A stretch of DNA of 64,000 nucleotides, from NCBI GenBank assembly GCA_963766295.1, contig CAVXYW010000001.1, positions 774,748 through 838,747 of the forward strand, read 5' to 3'. The DNA comes from JBBDRJ01 sp963766295 (GTDB lineage Bacteria > Actinomycetota > JAICYB01). The first letter of the stretch is position 1. Each line of letters opens with the position of its first letter. The notes under the pieces were generated by a model that saw nothing but the letters and a program-made list of their open reading frames with translations, made no database searches and was not told the origin of the DNA. Both the position numbers and the translations under genes were made by a program. This document shows, in pieces, positions 40,064 to 49,989 of this stretch.

Positions 40064-42492
40064 CTAGAGCGTGACCTCGGCCGTTGCGCGGATGTCGCGC
40101 GACGAACTGCCGCACCTGAGTTCGAAGACGCCCGGTTCTGTCACCCAGCCACCGTCACCCCAAAAGGAGAACGCACGGGAGCCGAGCACGAAACGCACGG
40201 ACTTCGTTTCTCCGGGCTCGAGCGAGATCTTCTCGAAGGCTTTGAGTTCCTGAGTCGGACGTTGCACCGAAGACTCACGATCGCTGACGTATAGCTGGAC
40301 GACTTCCTTGCCGGCGACGTCGCCGGTGTTCGTTATCTCGATCGCTGCGCGAACTTCGTCCCCGGACTTCTCGACGTTGAGAGGGCCGTAATCGAACGTC
40401 GTGTAGGACAGGCCGTGCCCGAACGGGAAGCTGGGCGTTATGCCTTGGCGTCGTAGTGCGCGGTAGCCGACGAAGACGCCCTCTTCGTAGTGCACCTCGC
40501 CGTCGGCGCCCGGATAGTTCGGCAGCGCGGGATTGTCCTCGTAGCGACATCGGGATCGTCGTGGGCAGCTTGCCGCACGGGTTCACCGCGCCGAACAGCA
40601 CGTCCGCGAGCGCGTTGCCGCACTCCTGGCCCGGGTACCACGCCTGCACGATCGCGCCGACGTCGTTGGCCCACGGCATCGAAACGACGCTGCCGGCGTT
40701 CACGACGACGACCGTGTTCGGCTGTGCTGCGGCGACGGCGCGGATCAGCTCGTTCTGGTCGCCGGTTAGGTCCATCGACTCGCGATCGTGTCCTTCGGTC
40801 TCCGACTCTGTGTCGTAGCCGACGACGACGACGGCGACGTCGGCCGACTTCGCAGCTTCGACCGCTTCCGCGATCCGATCGGCTCCCATCGGCGGCACGG
40901 CCCTACGTGCACGCCGGCAGCGAACGTGGTCGCCGCGCGGTACTCGACGATGAGCTCCCGCGACTCGCCGGCTTTCATCGTCGACGCCGCCCGTCTTCTC
41001 CTTGCTTCCCATGCCGAAGAAAACCGGGCTGTGCTCGATCTCCGTCCAGTTGTCGATGACGAGCTCGCCGTCGACGAAGAGCCGCGCACGGCCGGCCGCG
41101 ACGAGACCGAAGGTCCAGTCGCCGTCTTCGTCCGGGGTGAATGTGGTCGTCAATCGCGCGGAGAACCGTTCAGCGTCGATCGGGACGTTCCCGATCCACC
41201 GATGACTCGCGCGGCCGACTGTTTGCTGCGCGGCGGGCTCGCCCTCGCAGTCGGTGTTCGGGAAGAAGTCGACCTCGAGGCCCTCCTCGCCGGACGAAGT
41301 CTTGAGGTATCCGTTCCGGATCGCCGGCAGCATCGTGTACGGGAACCGAACCGCGCGCGAACTTGACGTCGCAGGAACGGTCCGCCGACGTTCTTGATCC
41401 CTTCCAGCGGCGTCACCAGGTAGTGGGGCAGTACCTCCGAGCTTCCGCCGCCGCCGAAGCGAGCGACGTCGGCGTTCGGACCGATCACGGCGATCTTCTT
41501 GACGTCGCGCAAGGGCAGAACGCCGTTGTTGCGTCAGCAGGACCATCGCCTCGGCTCCCGCGCGCCGAACCAGCGCTCGATCCGCGGGACGGTCCAGCGC
41601 TTCCTCGATGGTGTCCTCCGGTGAGTCGAACCGTCCGCCGGCCTTCATCGTCAGCAGCAGACGGCGGACCTTCCAGTCGATCGTTTCTTCGGAAACGTCG
41701 TCCGTCCTGCACCGATTTGAGAAGCGAGTCGCCGAAGTACACGCCGGGACCGGGCATCTCGAGGTCGAGTCCGGCGTTGGCGGATTCGGCGCGTGCACTT
41801 CGTCCCCCACCAGTCGGAGATCACGTAGCCCTCGAAGCCCCACTCGTCGCGCAGCACGTCCTGCAGAAGCCAATCGATGCTCGGCGCAGTACGTCCCGTT
41901 GAGGCGGTTGTAGCGCGGTCATGATCGACCACGCGAACGCTTCCTTCACGCAGTACTCGAAGGGGAGGAGGTAGATCTCGCGCAAGCGTGCGCTCGTCGA
42001 CCTCGGAGGAGATCGTCATGCGCTCGAACTCCTGAGTCGTTGGCGACGAAGTGCTTGATGCACGCGCCGATGCCGTGCACCGACTGCATCCCCTGGACGA
42101 ACGACGACGGCCATGCGCGCCGACAACTACGGGTCTTCGGAGTAGCACTCGAAGTTGCGTCCGGCGAGCGGAGAGCGATGGATGTTCATCGTCGGGCCGA
42201 GCAGGATGTTCGCGCCCTTCGATCGCACCTGCTCTCCCATGGCGACGCCGATCTCTCGTAAGAGCTCGACGTCCCACGTGGCGCCGAGCGCGGTGCCGCA
42301 CGGGATCGCGAGCGAGGTGGTGTTGCCCCAGCCACGTCCGCGCGCGCCGTGCGGACCGTCGGTGACCCACATGCGGGGGATGCCGAGGCGCTCGATGGCG
42401 ACGGTGGACATGAAGTCCGACCCGTGACAGAGCGAGACCTTCTCTTCGAGGGTGAGCTCGGAGATGAGCTTCTCGATGGTGTTATCTGTCAC
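40064..42492 (-). pseudogene. GH3 beta-glucosidase with PA14 insertion, many frameshifts
   Basis: Start ATG 42492 (LISELTLEEKVSLCHGSDF, VTDGPHGARG). The protein then hops between frames at roughly ten places from about 42127 to 40495. In order the pieces are: GH3 N-terminal barrel with the nucleophile motif GYVISDWWGT (near 41810); VLPLRDVKKIAVIGPNADV of the C-terminal domain; a PA14-type insert (RWIGNVPIDAERFSARLTTTF, ARLFVDGELVIDN); the rest of GH3_C (VVVNAGSVVSMPW); and an intact fibronectin-III-like end (40495-40064). Most breaks are explained by a single extra base. It would have hydrolysed beta-glucosides. Either a true pseudogene or a badly called stretch of sequence. Confidence 0.8.
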
Positions 42493-42529
42493 GGGCCGAA
42501 CTTAGAAGGCCACGGCGCCCGTGGGCAAC

Positions 42530-43015
42530 TCAGAAAACGAGGCCGTGCTTCTCCACGATCGGGAACGTCTTCTCGAAATCGACCTTGGCTCCGAAGCGAC
42601 CGGCCAATTCCGCCATCGCCTCGGGGTCGGGCTCGGCTCCCATGTTGCCGAGCTCTCGGAAGAGCTTCTCCAGCCCGCCGGGCGAGATGAGCTCGAGGAT
42701 CCGCGTCGGCTCGTCGCTTGCGTTCCAGAACGTGTGCCACTGTCCGCGCGGCTTGAAGACGAAGTCCCCGACCTCACCGAAGACCTCTTCGTCGCCGAGC
42801 AATGCACCAAGCCGGCCTTCGAGCACGAAGCTGTATTCGTCCTCTTCGGTGTGGATGTGCAGCGGTGCGGCAAGTGCACGTGGCGGAAGGTAGTGCTCGA
42901 CCACCGACAATCGGCCGCCAGTCTCTTCGGCGGTGAGCATGATGCGGTCGGTAGGCTCGCCGGCTACTCCGATGATTTCCCCGTCGCGGGGGCCGAGCAC
43001 TCGTGCTTTCGTCAT
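42530..43015 (-). CDS. Cupin-domain protein
   Basis: About 161 residues from ATG 43015 behind AAAGGAGG (a GTG three bases earlier is possible). One cupin barrel: PLHIHTEEDEYSFVLEGRLGALLG with two His and a Glu for metal binding, and FKPRGQWHTFWN as motif 2. The C-terminal part (FRELGNMGAEPDPEAMAELAGRFG) resembles quercetin-dioxygenase-like small cupins in Actinobacteria. Function is unknown. Confidence 0.82.
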   Translation of the reverse strand: MTKARVLGPRDGEIIGVAGEPTDRIMLTAEETGGRLSVVEHYLPPRALAAPLHIHTEEDEYSFVLEGRLGALLGDEEVFGEVGDFVFKPRGQWHTFWNASDEPTRILELISPGGLEKLFRELGNMGAEPDPEAMAELAGRFGAKVDFEKTFPIVEKHGLVF

Positions 43016-43125
43016 CACTCCTCCTTTAGGCCAAGGATGCCAGAGGGCTTAGCTTGAGCCTCCGGCGAACTCCCTGTTGGAGACGGATCTTTGCCTCGCG
43101 ATACGCTCGACTATAGGAGGGGGAT

Positions 43126-43806
43126 GTGACCGAGACGAAGACGCAGGTGGGCATCGAGGTCACCGAGAACGGGCCGTATATCGTCACCGGCGGCGTGAAG
43201 CTGGTCCGCGTCGAGAAGGTGACCAACGAGAACAAGGAACACATCGGCTGGCGCGTCTACGAAGAGATCGAGACGGAGGACGAGTACTGGCTCTGCCGGT
43301 GCGGACGGTCTGAGACCAAGCCGTTCTGCAGCGACATGCATCTGGAGATCGGCTTCGACGGCAAGGAAAACGCTCAGACCGACAATTACGCCGACCGGGC
43401 TGAGGTGTTGGGCGGGACGAAGGTCACCGTGCGCGATGACCGCGGCATCTGCGCTCACGCGGCGTTCTGCAGCAATCGCATCAGCAATGTATGGAAGGCC
43501 GCAAAGAAGAGCGACGATGACGACCAACTGCGCGAGATGGTGGTCGAGATGATCTCGCACTGCCCCTCCGGTGCCCTTACCGTTTCGGACGCCGACGGGA
43601 ACCCCATCGAGCCGGGTCTGCCTGCGCAGATCGGTGTTCAGAAGGACGGTCCCTATCTCGTCACCGGCGGACAGATCCCGATCACGCGCTCCGACGGAAA
43701 GCAACTCGAGATCCGAAACCGTATGGCCTTGTGCCGGTGCGGCGAGTCGAAGCTCAAACCGCTTTGTGACGGTTCGCACTTCGACCCCGAGTTCAAGGAC
43801 GGCTGA
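43126..43806 (+). CDS. CDGSH iron-sulfur protein with two CDGSH motifs and a central Fer4_19 domain
   Basis: A 226-residue protein, GTG start. Residues ~60-80 hold a divergent CDGSH site (CRCGRSETKPFCSDMH). The central domain reads CAHAAFC with SHCPSGALTV, the Fer4_19 divergent cluster motif. A canonical site near residue 205-220 is CRCGESKLKPLCDGSH. CDGSH proteins carry redox-active 2Fe-2S clusters with one His ligand. The first site has Asp-Met in place of Gly-Ser before the His but keeps all ligands. Electron transfer or cluster delivery is likely; the partner is unknown. Confidence 0.88.
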   Translation: MTETKTQVGIEVTENGPYIVTGGVKLVRVEKVTNENKEHIGWRVYEEIETEDEYWLCRCGRSETKPFCSDMHLEIGFDGKENAQTDNYADRAEVLGGTKVTVRDDRGICAHAAFCSNRISNVWKAAKKSDDDDQLREMVVEMISHCPSGALTVSDADGNPIEPGLPAQIGVQKDGPYLVTGGQIPITRSDGKQLEIRNRMALCRCGESKLKPLCDGSHFDPEFKDG

Positions 43807-43860
43807 GCTCCGCGTGACGCGCTCGCTATCCGTTTTTCCCAATCATCGCTTCCTTCGCGC

Positions 43861-45762
43861 GTGAGCCGTTACGAAGAAGCGTTCCGGCGCAGCATCGACG
43901 ACCCCGAAGCGTTCTGGGGTGAGGCCGCGCAGGCGATCGACTGGTACGTAGAACCGAAGCAGATCCTGGACGATTCGCGTCCGCCCTTCTATCGCTGGTT
44001 CGTCGGCGGTGAGCTGAATACCTGTCACAACGCGCTCGACCGGCATGTGGAAGCTGGTCGTGGAGACCAGCTCGCGTTGATCTACGACTCACCGGTAACG
44101 CAGTCGGTCAACAAGTTCACTTATAAGGAGTTGCGCGACGAGGTGGCGTTGTTCGCAGGAGTTCTCGCCGGACTCGGCGTTGGCAAAGGCGACCGCGTCG
44201 TCATCTACATGCCGATGGTTCCCGAGGCCGTCGTTGCGATGCTGGCGTGCGCGCGCTTGGGTGCGATCCATTCTGTGGTGTTCGGAGGTTTCGCGAGCGC
44301 CGAGCTGGCCGTGCGCATCGATGACGCAAAGCCGAAGGTGATCGTTTCCGGGTCGTGCGGGATCGAAGTCCAGCGCGTGATCCCGTATCAGCCGTTGCTC
44401 GAGGGCGCCCTCGAGTTGGCGTCGCACGAACCCGACGCCGTCGTGATGCTGCAGCGCGAGCCGGGCGTCCTTCCTTTGGTGAAGGCCGAACTGAAGCCCG
44501 GACGTGATCACGACTGGCACGAAGCGATGGCCGCCGCGACTCCAGCCGATTGCGTTCCCGTTGCATCGACCGATCCGCTTTACGTCCTGTACACGTCCGG
44601 CACCACGGCTATGCCGAAAGGTGTCGTGCGCGACAACGGCGGACATGCCGTTGCGCTGCAGTGGAGCCTGCCCAACGTTTACGACACACATCCGGGCGAG
44701 GTGTTCTGGGCAGCCTCTGACGTTGGGTGGGCCGTCGGGCACAGCTACATCACGTATGCGCCGCTCATCGCCGGCTGCACCGCGATCCTTTATGAGGGAA
44801 AGCCCGTCGGGACGCCCGACCCCGGCGCGTTCTGGCGCGTCGCATCCGAGCACGATGTGAAAGCCTTGTTCTGCGCGCCGACGGCTTTTCGCGCGATCAA
44901 GAAGGAAGATCCGTCCGGCGCCGAGCTGAAGAAATACGACCTGAAAAAGTTCGAGTACTTGTATCTCGCCGGCGAGCGCACCGATCCGGACACGCTGCAC
45001 TGGGCCGAGGATCTGCTCGGCGTTCCCGTTATCGACCACTGGTGGCAGACGGAAACCGGCTGGCCGATGTGCGCGAACCTCATGGGCATCGAGCAGATGA
45101 AGGTGAAGGCCGGTTCGCCGACCAAGCCCGTGCCCGGCTACGACGTCCGGGTGCTGGACGAAACGGGGGCCGAGTGTCCGCCCGATGTGGACGGCTCCGT
45201 TGCGGTGAAGTCTCCACTTCCGCCCGGCACGCTCCTCACTCTTTGGAACGACGACGAGCGCTTCGAGCATTCGTATTTCTCGACGTACCCCGGCTATTAC
45301 CTCACCGGTGACGGCGGACGCTTCGACGCCGACGGCTACCTCTACGTCATGGGACGGATCGACGACGTCATCAACGTCGCGGGGCACCGCCTCTCCACGG
45401 GCGCCATCGAAGAGGTCATCGCTACGCACAAGCAGGTCGCAGAGTGCGCGGTCATCGGTGTCGCCGACGAATTGAAGGGCCATGTGCCGGTCGGCTTTGT
45501 CGTCCTGAAGGCCGGCGTCTCCAGTGACGACGCAGAGTTGGAAGCCGAGCTGGTTGCGATGGTCCGCGAGAAGATCGGCGCGGTCGCCGTCTTCAAGCGG
45601 GCGATGGTCGTCCAGCGTTTGCCCAAGACGCGTTCCGGCAAGATCCTGCGCGCCACCATGCGTGCGATCGCAGATGGACGCGAATATTCCGTGCCGTCCA
45701 CCATCGACGACCCCGCGATCCTCGACGAGATCGCCGACGCACTGAGTGCTCGCGTTTCTTAG
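43861..45762 (+). CDS. prpE: Propionate/acetate-CoA ligase (PrpE-like AMP-forming synthetase)
   Basis: A 633-residue member of the acyl-adenylate family. YTSGTTAMPKGVVRDNGGH is the P-loop, DHWWQTETGWP the adenine/acyl-binding motif, YYLTGDGG and GRIDDVINVAGHRLSTGAIEE the A8 hinge, and KTRSGKILRATMRAI holds the catalytic Lys. The N-terminal ACAS-N region (EEAFRRSIDDPEAFWGEAAQAIDWY) and the RDNGGH variant favour propionyl-CoA synthetase over acetyl-CoA synthetase. The C-terminal Lys can be regulated by acetylation in the family. It starts 54 bp after the CDGSH gene. Confidence 0.9.
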   Translation: MSRYEEAFRRSIDDPEAFWGEAAQAIDWYVEPKQILDDSRPPFYRWFVGGELNTCHNALDRHVEAGRGDQLALIYDSPVTQSVNKFTYKELRDEVALFAGVLAGLGVGKGDRVVIYMPMVPEAVVAMLACARLGAIHSVVFGGFASAELAVRIDDAKPKVIVSGSCGIEVQRVIPYQPLLEGALELASHEPDAVVMLQREPGVLPLVKAELKPGRDHDWHEAMAAATPADCVPVASTDPLYVLYTSGTTAMPKGVVRDNGGHAVALQWSLPNVYDTHPGEVFWAASDVGWAVGHSYITYAPLIAGCTAILYEGKPVGTPDPGAFWRVASEHDVKALFCAPTAFRAIKKEDPSGAELKKYDLKKFEYLYLAGERTDPDTLHWAEDLLGVPVIDHWWQTETGWPMCANLMGIEQMKVKAGSPTKPVPGYDVRVLDETGAECPPDVDGSVAVKSPLPPGTLLTLWNDDERFEHSYFSTYPGYYLTGDGGRFDADGYLYVMGRIDDVINVAGHRLSTGAIEEVIATHKQVAECAVIGVADELKGHVPVGFVVLKAGVSSDDAELEAELVAMVREKIGAVAVFKRAMVVQRLPKTRSGKILRATMRAIADGREYSVPSTIDDPAILDEIADALSARVS

Positions 45763-45842
45763 CGGCGCCGCCAGACTGCGTTCCATCCAAGGGAATGAAG
45801 GGAGTATTATTCGCCGCGTTTCCTACTCCCGGGAGGCTCCTA

Positions 45843-46898
45843 GTGAAGAAGATCGTTTTCGTTGCGTCCGTCGCGCTTGTTCTCGTAGCTTCCGCGTGCA
45901 GCCAGGGGGTGAGCGGCGCACAGACTTATCGCGTCAGCGCCGACCAGGCGAGTCCCGAAGGTAAGAATCTCTTCTTCGGCGCTTATTACCCGAACCTGGT
46001 CACCGCCGCGCCCGGCGACACGATCGCCTTCACGAATGCGGGCAGTCTGGCACCGCACACCATCACCTTCGGTGTGAAGGCCGACCGGTCCAACCAACCG
46101 CCCGTCGTTGCACCGGACGGCAAATCGAACCCCGTCGTCTTCGGCCCTTGCTCGACCGAGGACGATCCGTCCAACGACCTGGCCGAGTGTCCGAGCACCG
46201 AACTCCCCGACTACAACGGAAGTGGTTTCTGGAACTCGGGCATCATCCAGCCGGCAACGGCGCCGGAGGCAGCCGGTTCAAAGGAAGTGTCGGTCAATCT
46301 CGCCGACGACATCCCCGAGGGCACTTACACGTATGTGTGCATCCTGCACAGTTTGATGGCCGGCACCGTCGAGGTCGCCGAGGACGACCGAGTTTCCACA
46401 GATGAAGTGACCGAAGCAGGCACGGAGGCGGCCGAGAAAGGTCTTACGGACGCCGAGAAGATCAAGGATCCTGAACTCGAGCGGGACGGCGACACCGTCA
46501 CCGTGAGTGCAGGCTGGGGCGACCGAGTCGTTTCCGTGACCAGGTTCGGGCCGGCGTCCGTCGAAGTCGAACCGGGAACGACGGTTCGGTGGGTCGCGCG
46601 GAGCCCGTGGGAACCTCACACGATCACCTTCGAGTCGCCATTCAAGAGTCCTGAGGAAGAAGGCACCTTCGTGCCCGGAGGAGTGAAATCCGGCGAGGAC
46701 TACGACGGTGGCTTCGCGCACTCAGGACTTATCGGTCCGGAGGGTGGTCCGTTCCCGCCGGGGCCGTTCGAGCTGACGTTCACTGAACCAGGAACATTCG
46801 ATTACGTCTGTGTGCTGCACCCCGGGCAAATCGGAGAAGTGAAGGTTACGGAGAGTGACGCTGGAACGGGGAACGGCGGACAACTACCGGCCGGGTAG
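45843..46898 (+). CDS. Two-domain cupredoxin-like lipoprotein
   Basis: A 351-residue protein from GTG 45843, which follows GGGAGG. The signal peptide is KKIVFVASVALVLVASAC with a lipobox Cys. Domain 1 (residues ~30-180) contains APHTITFG and TYVCILHSLMAG; domain 2 (~225-340) contains EPHTITFES and DYVCVLHPGQIG. Each has the His-Cys-His copper ligands of a plastocyanin fold; the axial Met is clear in domain 1 (LMAG) and replaced by Gln in domain 2 (PGQIG). Probably a surface electron carrier. It is related to the two lipoproteins at 24.1-25.1 kb. Confidence 0.86.
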   Translation: MKKIVFVASVALVLVASACSQGVSGAQTYRVSADQASPEGKNLFFGAYYPNLVTAAPGDTIAFTNAGSLAPHTITFGVKADRSNQPPVVAPDGKSNPVVFGPCSTEDDPSNDLAECPSTELPDYNGSGFWNSGIIQPATAPEAAGSKEVSVNLADDIPEGTYTYVCILHSLMAGTVEVAEDDRVSTDEVTEAGTEAAEKGLTDAEKIKDPELERDGDTVTVSAGWGDRVVSVTRFGPASVEVEPGTTVRWVARSPWEPHTITFESPFKSPEEEGTFVPGGVKSGEDYDGGFAHSGLIGPEGGPFPPGPFELTFTEPGTFDYVCVLHPGQIGEVKVTESDAGTGNGGQLPAG

Positions 46899-46923
46899 TC
46901 GCTAGGATCGCAAGGGCACTCGA

Positions 46924-48540
46924 CTACTTGCGCCTGAACAGCATCCGGCGCGTCTCTTTCTTGTTGCTCTCGAGGCGTTCGCGGATGATCTTGCGGCGTT
47001 CCTGTAGGTCGGCGTAGGTCAGCGTTTCGACGTCCGATTCGAGTCCGAAGGACGCCTTGAAGCCGTCGAGGTCGATGTCCTTGTTGGGATCGGTTCCTGC
47101 TTCGGCGGCCAAGCGCGCGCCGTGCGTGGTGGCCATGTAACTGGCGACCTGGAAGGTTTCGGAGATCAGGTCGAGGTCGGGCGCGTGCATCGCGATCGAT
47201 CCGTCCAGAAAGAGAAGGTTTTTCACGAAGAGCATCAGTTCTTTCGGCGCCTTCGCTCCGTAAGCCACGAGGGACTTCACGATGTTTCGGATCTCCTCGA
47301 CGAGCTCGTGGGCGTCCATCTGGGTCGGGTCTTTCACGGGCTGGTCGACGCCGAGGTCCTTGGCGAGCGCGATGAGGTCGGTGTCCATCGGAAGGGCGCC
47401 GAGGTCGCGGAAAGCTGCGAGCTGTGTCTGGATGTCGTTGGTCACTGCACCCATGAGCATCCGGACGAAAGCGAGCCGGCGCTGCTGATCGAGACGTCCT
47501 GTTATGCCGTGGTCGAGGAGAGCCACCCGTCCGTTGTCGTCAACGAGAAGGTTTCCGGCGTGTAGGTCGCCGTGGAAGACGCCGTAGAGCATCGCGCCTT
47601 CGAGCTGCGTGACCATCCCGGCCCGGATGACGGCCTTCATGTCGACACCGGCGTCCTTTAACGCTGCGACGTTGTCGAACTTGTGACCGTGCAACCTCTC
47701 CATCACCAGGACCCGTTTTGTGACGAGGTGCGGATGCGGACGAGGACAGATCATCGAGCGCTGTCCGGTTTCGGCCATGACGTGGGCGACGTCGAGCATG
47801 TTCTCCGCCTCGAGACGGAAGTCGAGCTCTTCGACGATGGTGTCCGCGAACAGCTCGACGATCGCGGGCGGGTTGGCGAGTGCGGCGATCGGGATTCGTC
47901 CGATGAGCTTGGGTGAGATCCACGCCATCGCCTTAAGGTCGAGCCGCACCATTTCGTCGATCGCGGGACGCTGCACCTTGACCACGACCTCTTCGCCGGA
48001 CAGCAGCTTGGCGATGTGGACCTGTGCGATCGATGCTGCCGCTACGGGGGACGTCGCGAACTCGGAGAAGACTGCGCCCAGCGGTTTGCCGAGGTCTTCT
48101 TCGACTACGCGACGGACGTCGTCCCATTTCTCGGCGGGGACTTCGTCCCGGCAGAGACGGAACTCGGCTACGAGTTCCTCGGGAAAGATCCCTTCGCCGG
48201 CGGACAGGATCTGCCCGAGCTTGATATAGGTGGGGCCGAGAGTCTCGAAAGACTTGCGCAGCCGCTTGGAAACACCCGCCCGCGAAACGGCTCCGCCCTT
48301 GCGTCGCTCGAACAGTTGCCATCCCGCGATCGCACCGCCGAGCGAGATTCCGGATCGAGCTATTCGAAGAAGCGGTGGGGCCTTCGGGGGCCGGGCCAGG
48401 CGCGTGGCTTCGACTCTCGTCCGCGCGCGGAGCTCTTCGATGCCTTGGCGCCACGACATCTTTTCGGGGTCGACGATCCACGGACCGGAGTCCGTAAACG
48501 AGTAGTGCTCTACGTCCGGGGCGGCGTGGGGCGTCTCCAT
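46924..48540 (-). CDS. ABC1/UbiB (AarF) family atypical kinase
   Basis: A 538-residue protein with the UbiB core: the invariant N-terminal KxGQ motif in TYIKLGQILSAGEGIFPEE, an alanine-rich nucleotide loop (SPVAAASIAQVHIAKLLSGEEVVVKVQRP), VLVMERLHGHKF, and the catalytic loop FHGDLHAGNLLVDDNGRVALLDHG. The C-terminus is helical and basic. UbiB-type proteins support quinone biosynthesis or lipid handling through ATPase activity; the exact role in Actinobacteria is unsettled. It is divergent from the beta-lactamase-fold gene. Confidence 0.9.
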   Translation of the reverse strand: METPHAAPDVEHYSFTDSGPWIVDPEKMSWRQGIEELRARTRVEATRLARPPKAPPLLRIARSGISLGGAIAGWQLFERRKGGAVSRAGVSKRLRKSFETLGPTYIKLGQILSAGEGIFPEELVAEFRLCRDEVPAEKWDDVRRVVEEDLGKPLGAVFSEFATSPVAAASIAQVHIAKLLSGEEVVVKVQRPAIDEMVRLDLKAMAWISPKLIGRIPIAALANPPAIVELFADTIVEELDFRLEAENMLDVAHVMAETGQRSMICPRPHPHLVTKRVLVMERLHGHKFDNVAALKDAGVDMKAVIRAGMVTQLEGAMLYGVFHGDLHAGNLLVDDNGRVALLDHGITGRLDQQRRLAFVRMLMGAVTNDIQTQLAAFRDLGALPMDTDLIALAKDLGVDQPVKDPTQMDAHELVEEIRNIVKSLVAYGAKAPKELMLFVKNLLFLDGSIAMHAPDLDLISETFQVASYMATTHGARLAAEAGTDPNKDIDLDGFKASFGLESDVETLTYADLQERRKIIRERLESNKKETRRMLFRRK

Positions 48541-48605
48541 GCGCGAACACGATATATCGCGTTGCCATCACGCGGCAAACGGCGCGTTGAAATAACCTTC
48601 CCGTC

Positions 48606-49937
48606 GTGCCGGCGCAAAGGGACGACCTCCAGACATATCTGGACGATGCCGTAGTCCGCCATGGTTTCCCCGGGGCAGCGGCCGGCGTGCTCGTCGAAGG
48701 CGAAGTCGTCACCGCGGCCAGTGGAGTGACGAGCATCGAGCACCCGCTTCCCGTCGACAGCCACACGCTTTTCCAGGCCGGCTCGGTCACCAAGACCTTC
48801 ACCTCCGCCGCCGTGATGGTTCTGGTCGATGAGGGCAAGGTTTCGCTCGACGATCCTGTCGCCAAGCACCTGCCCGGGCTCGGAACATTGACGAGCCTTG
48901 ATACCGATGCGATCACGATCGAGCACTTGCTCAGCCATCAAGCCGGATTCGACGGCGACCACCACTGGTGCCACGGTGCCGACTCGCTCGCAGCGATCGC
49001 CGACGCCCGCCGTCTATTCGAACCGGGCACCGGCTTCTCTTACAACAATGCCGCGTTCTCCATCGCCGGTGCGGTGATCGAGAAAATCTCGGGACAAACC
49101 TACACGTCGTTTGTGCGCGAGCGGTTCCTCGATCCGCTCGGCATGGATCGCGCCTGCTTTTCCGCAGACGAGGCGATCACGCACCGCGTTGCCGCCCCAC
49201 ACTTGATACTCGGAGAGACAAAGCTCGTGTTGCGCAACGTCGGCTGGCAACCGGGGTGGGAACTCAGTCGCCTGGACGTTCCCGCCGGCGGGCTGATCGC
49301 ATCGGTCGAGGACCTCCTCAAGTGGTGCCGGTTCCAGATGACCGGCGAGACGCCGGACGGCAAGCGACTCATCGAACGCGACAGTCTCGATCGTCTGCAG
49401 GCCGCCGTCGTGGGAGCCGAGGCGACTTTCGACGTTGCGCTCGACTGGTTCGTGAGGACGGCGAGCGGGGTGAAGACCATCGAACATCCAGGCGAAACGG
49501 TCGGATACAGCACGACACTCGTCGTTGCGCCGGATCGAGGCGTGGGTGTCGTCGTCCTGACAAACGCCGTGGGTGGATTCCGGCTCAACGGCGAAGTTCG
49601 CCGTTGGGCGCTCAAGCACTTCGCGGACATCGAGGAGTCGAAACCTGAGCCGAGGGGAAGTGTCGACATAGAACCCTTCCTCGGACGATTCCTGCATCCG
49701 TTCAACATCCTGGTAGTGACTCCCGGCGAGGACGACGCCTCGATCGTCATCTCGGGCGAAAAACGTGACGACACAGCGTGGCCACCCTTCGCCGTGCATC
49801 AACCGACGAAGTTCCGGTTCTTCGCGCCCGATCACGCGGTCAACGATCTCGGGAGCGTTGTGCGGTTCGGTTCCAGCGACGGCGGACGGCCTGATTGGAC
49901 ACTCTTCGAGTTCAGGCGGTGCCCGCGCATCGATTGA
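48606..49937 (+). CDS. Serine beta-lactamase-fold hydrolase (class C/esterase type)
   Basis: A 443-residue protein, GTG start. The nucleophile motif SxxK is in FQAGSVTKTF (Ser near residue 58) and the YxN motif is in GFSYNNAAFSIAG. The third element is probably HPGET (EHPGETVGYS). No signal peptide is visible, so a cytoplasmic esterase/peptidase is more likely than a beta-lactamase. The C-terminal ~100 residues form an extra beta-rich domain (PFLGRFLHPFNILVV), common in this family. Confidence 0.85.
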   Translation: MPAQRDDLQTYLDDAVVRHGFPGAAAGVLVEGEVVTAASGVTSIEHPLPVDSHTLFQAGSVTKTFTSAAVMVLVDEGKVSLDDPVAKHLPGLGTLTSLDTDAITIEHLLSHQAGFDGDHHWCHGADSLAAIADARRLFEPGTGFSYNNAAFSIAGAVIEKISGQTYTSFVRERFLDPLGMDRACFSADEAITHRVAAPHLILGETKLVLRNVGWQPGWELSRLDVPAGGLIASVEDLLKWCRFQMTGETPDGKRLIERDSLDRLQAAVVGAEATFDVALDWFVRTASGVKTIEHPGETVGYSTTLVVAPDRGVGVVVLTNAVGGFRLNGEVRRWALKHFADIEESKPEPRGSVDIEPFLGRFLHPFNILVVTPGEDDASIVISGEKRDDTAWPPFAVHQPTKFRFFAPDHAVNDLGSVVRFGSSDGGRPDWTLFEFRRCPRID

Positions 49938-49989
49938 GGCGACGCTCCGCGATCGATCAAGGCGAAAAGGGCGGCGCCGAGTAGATCGC

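Noticed and set aside
40308..40330. 16-bp palindrome CCGGCGACGTCGCCGG in the GH3 C-terminal domain
   Set aside because: Only 8-bp arms of pure GC-rich sequence, reasonably frequent by chance in this composition.
44089..45786. 565-codon minus-strand frame opposite prpE
   Set aside because: Exact shadow of a well-conserved acyl-CoA synthetase in GC-rich DNA; no start signal or domain.
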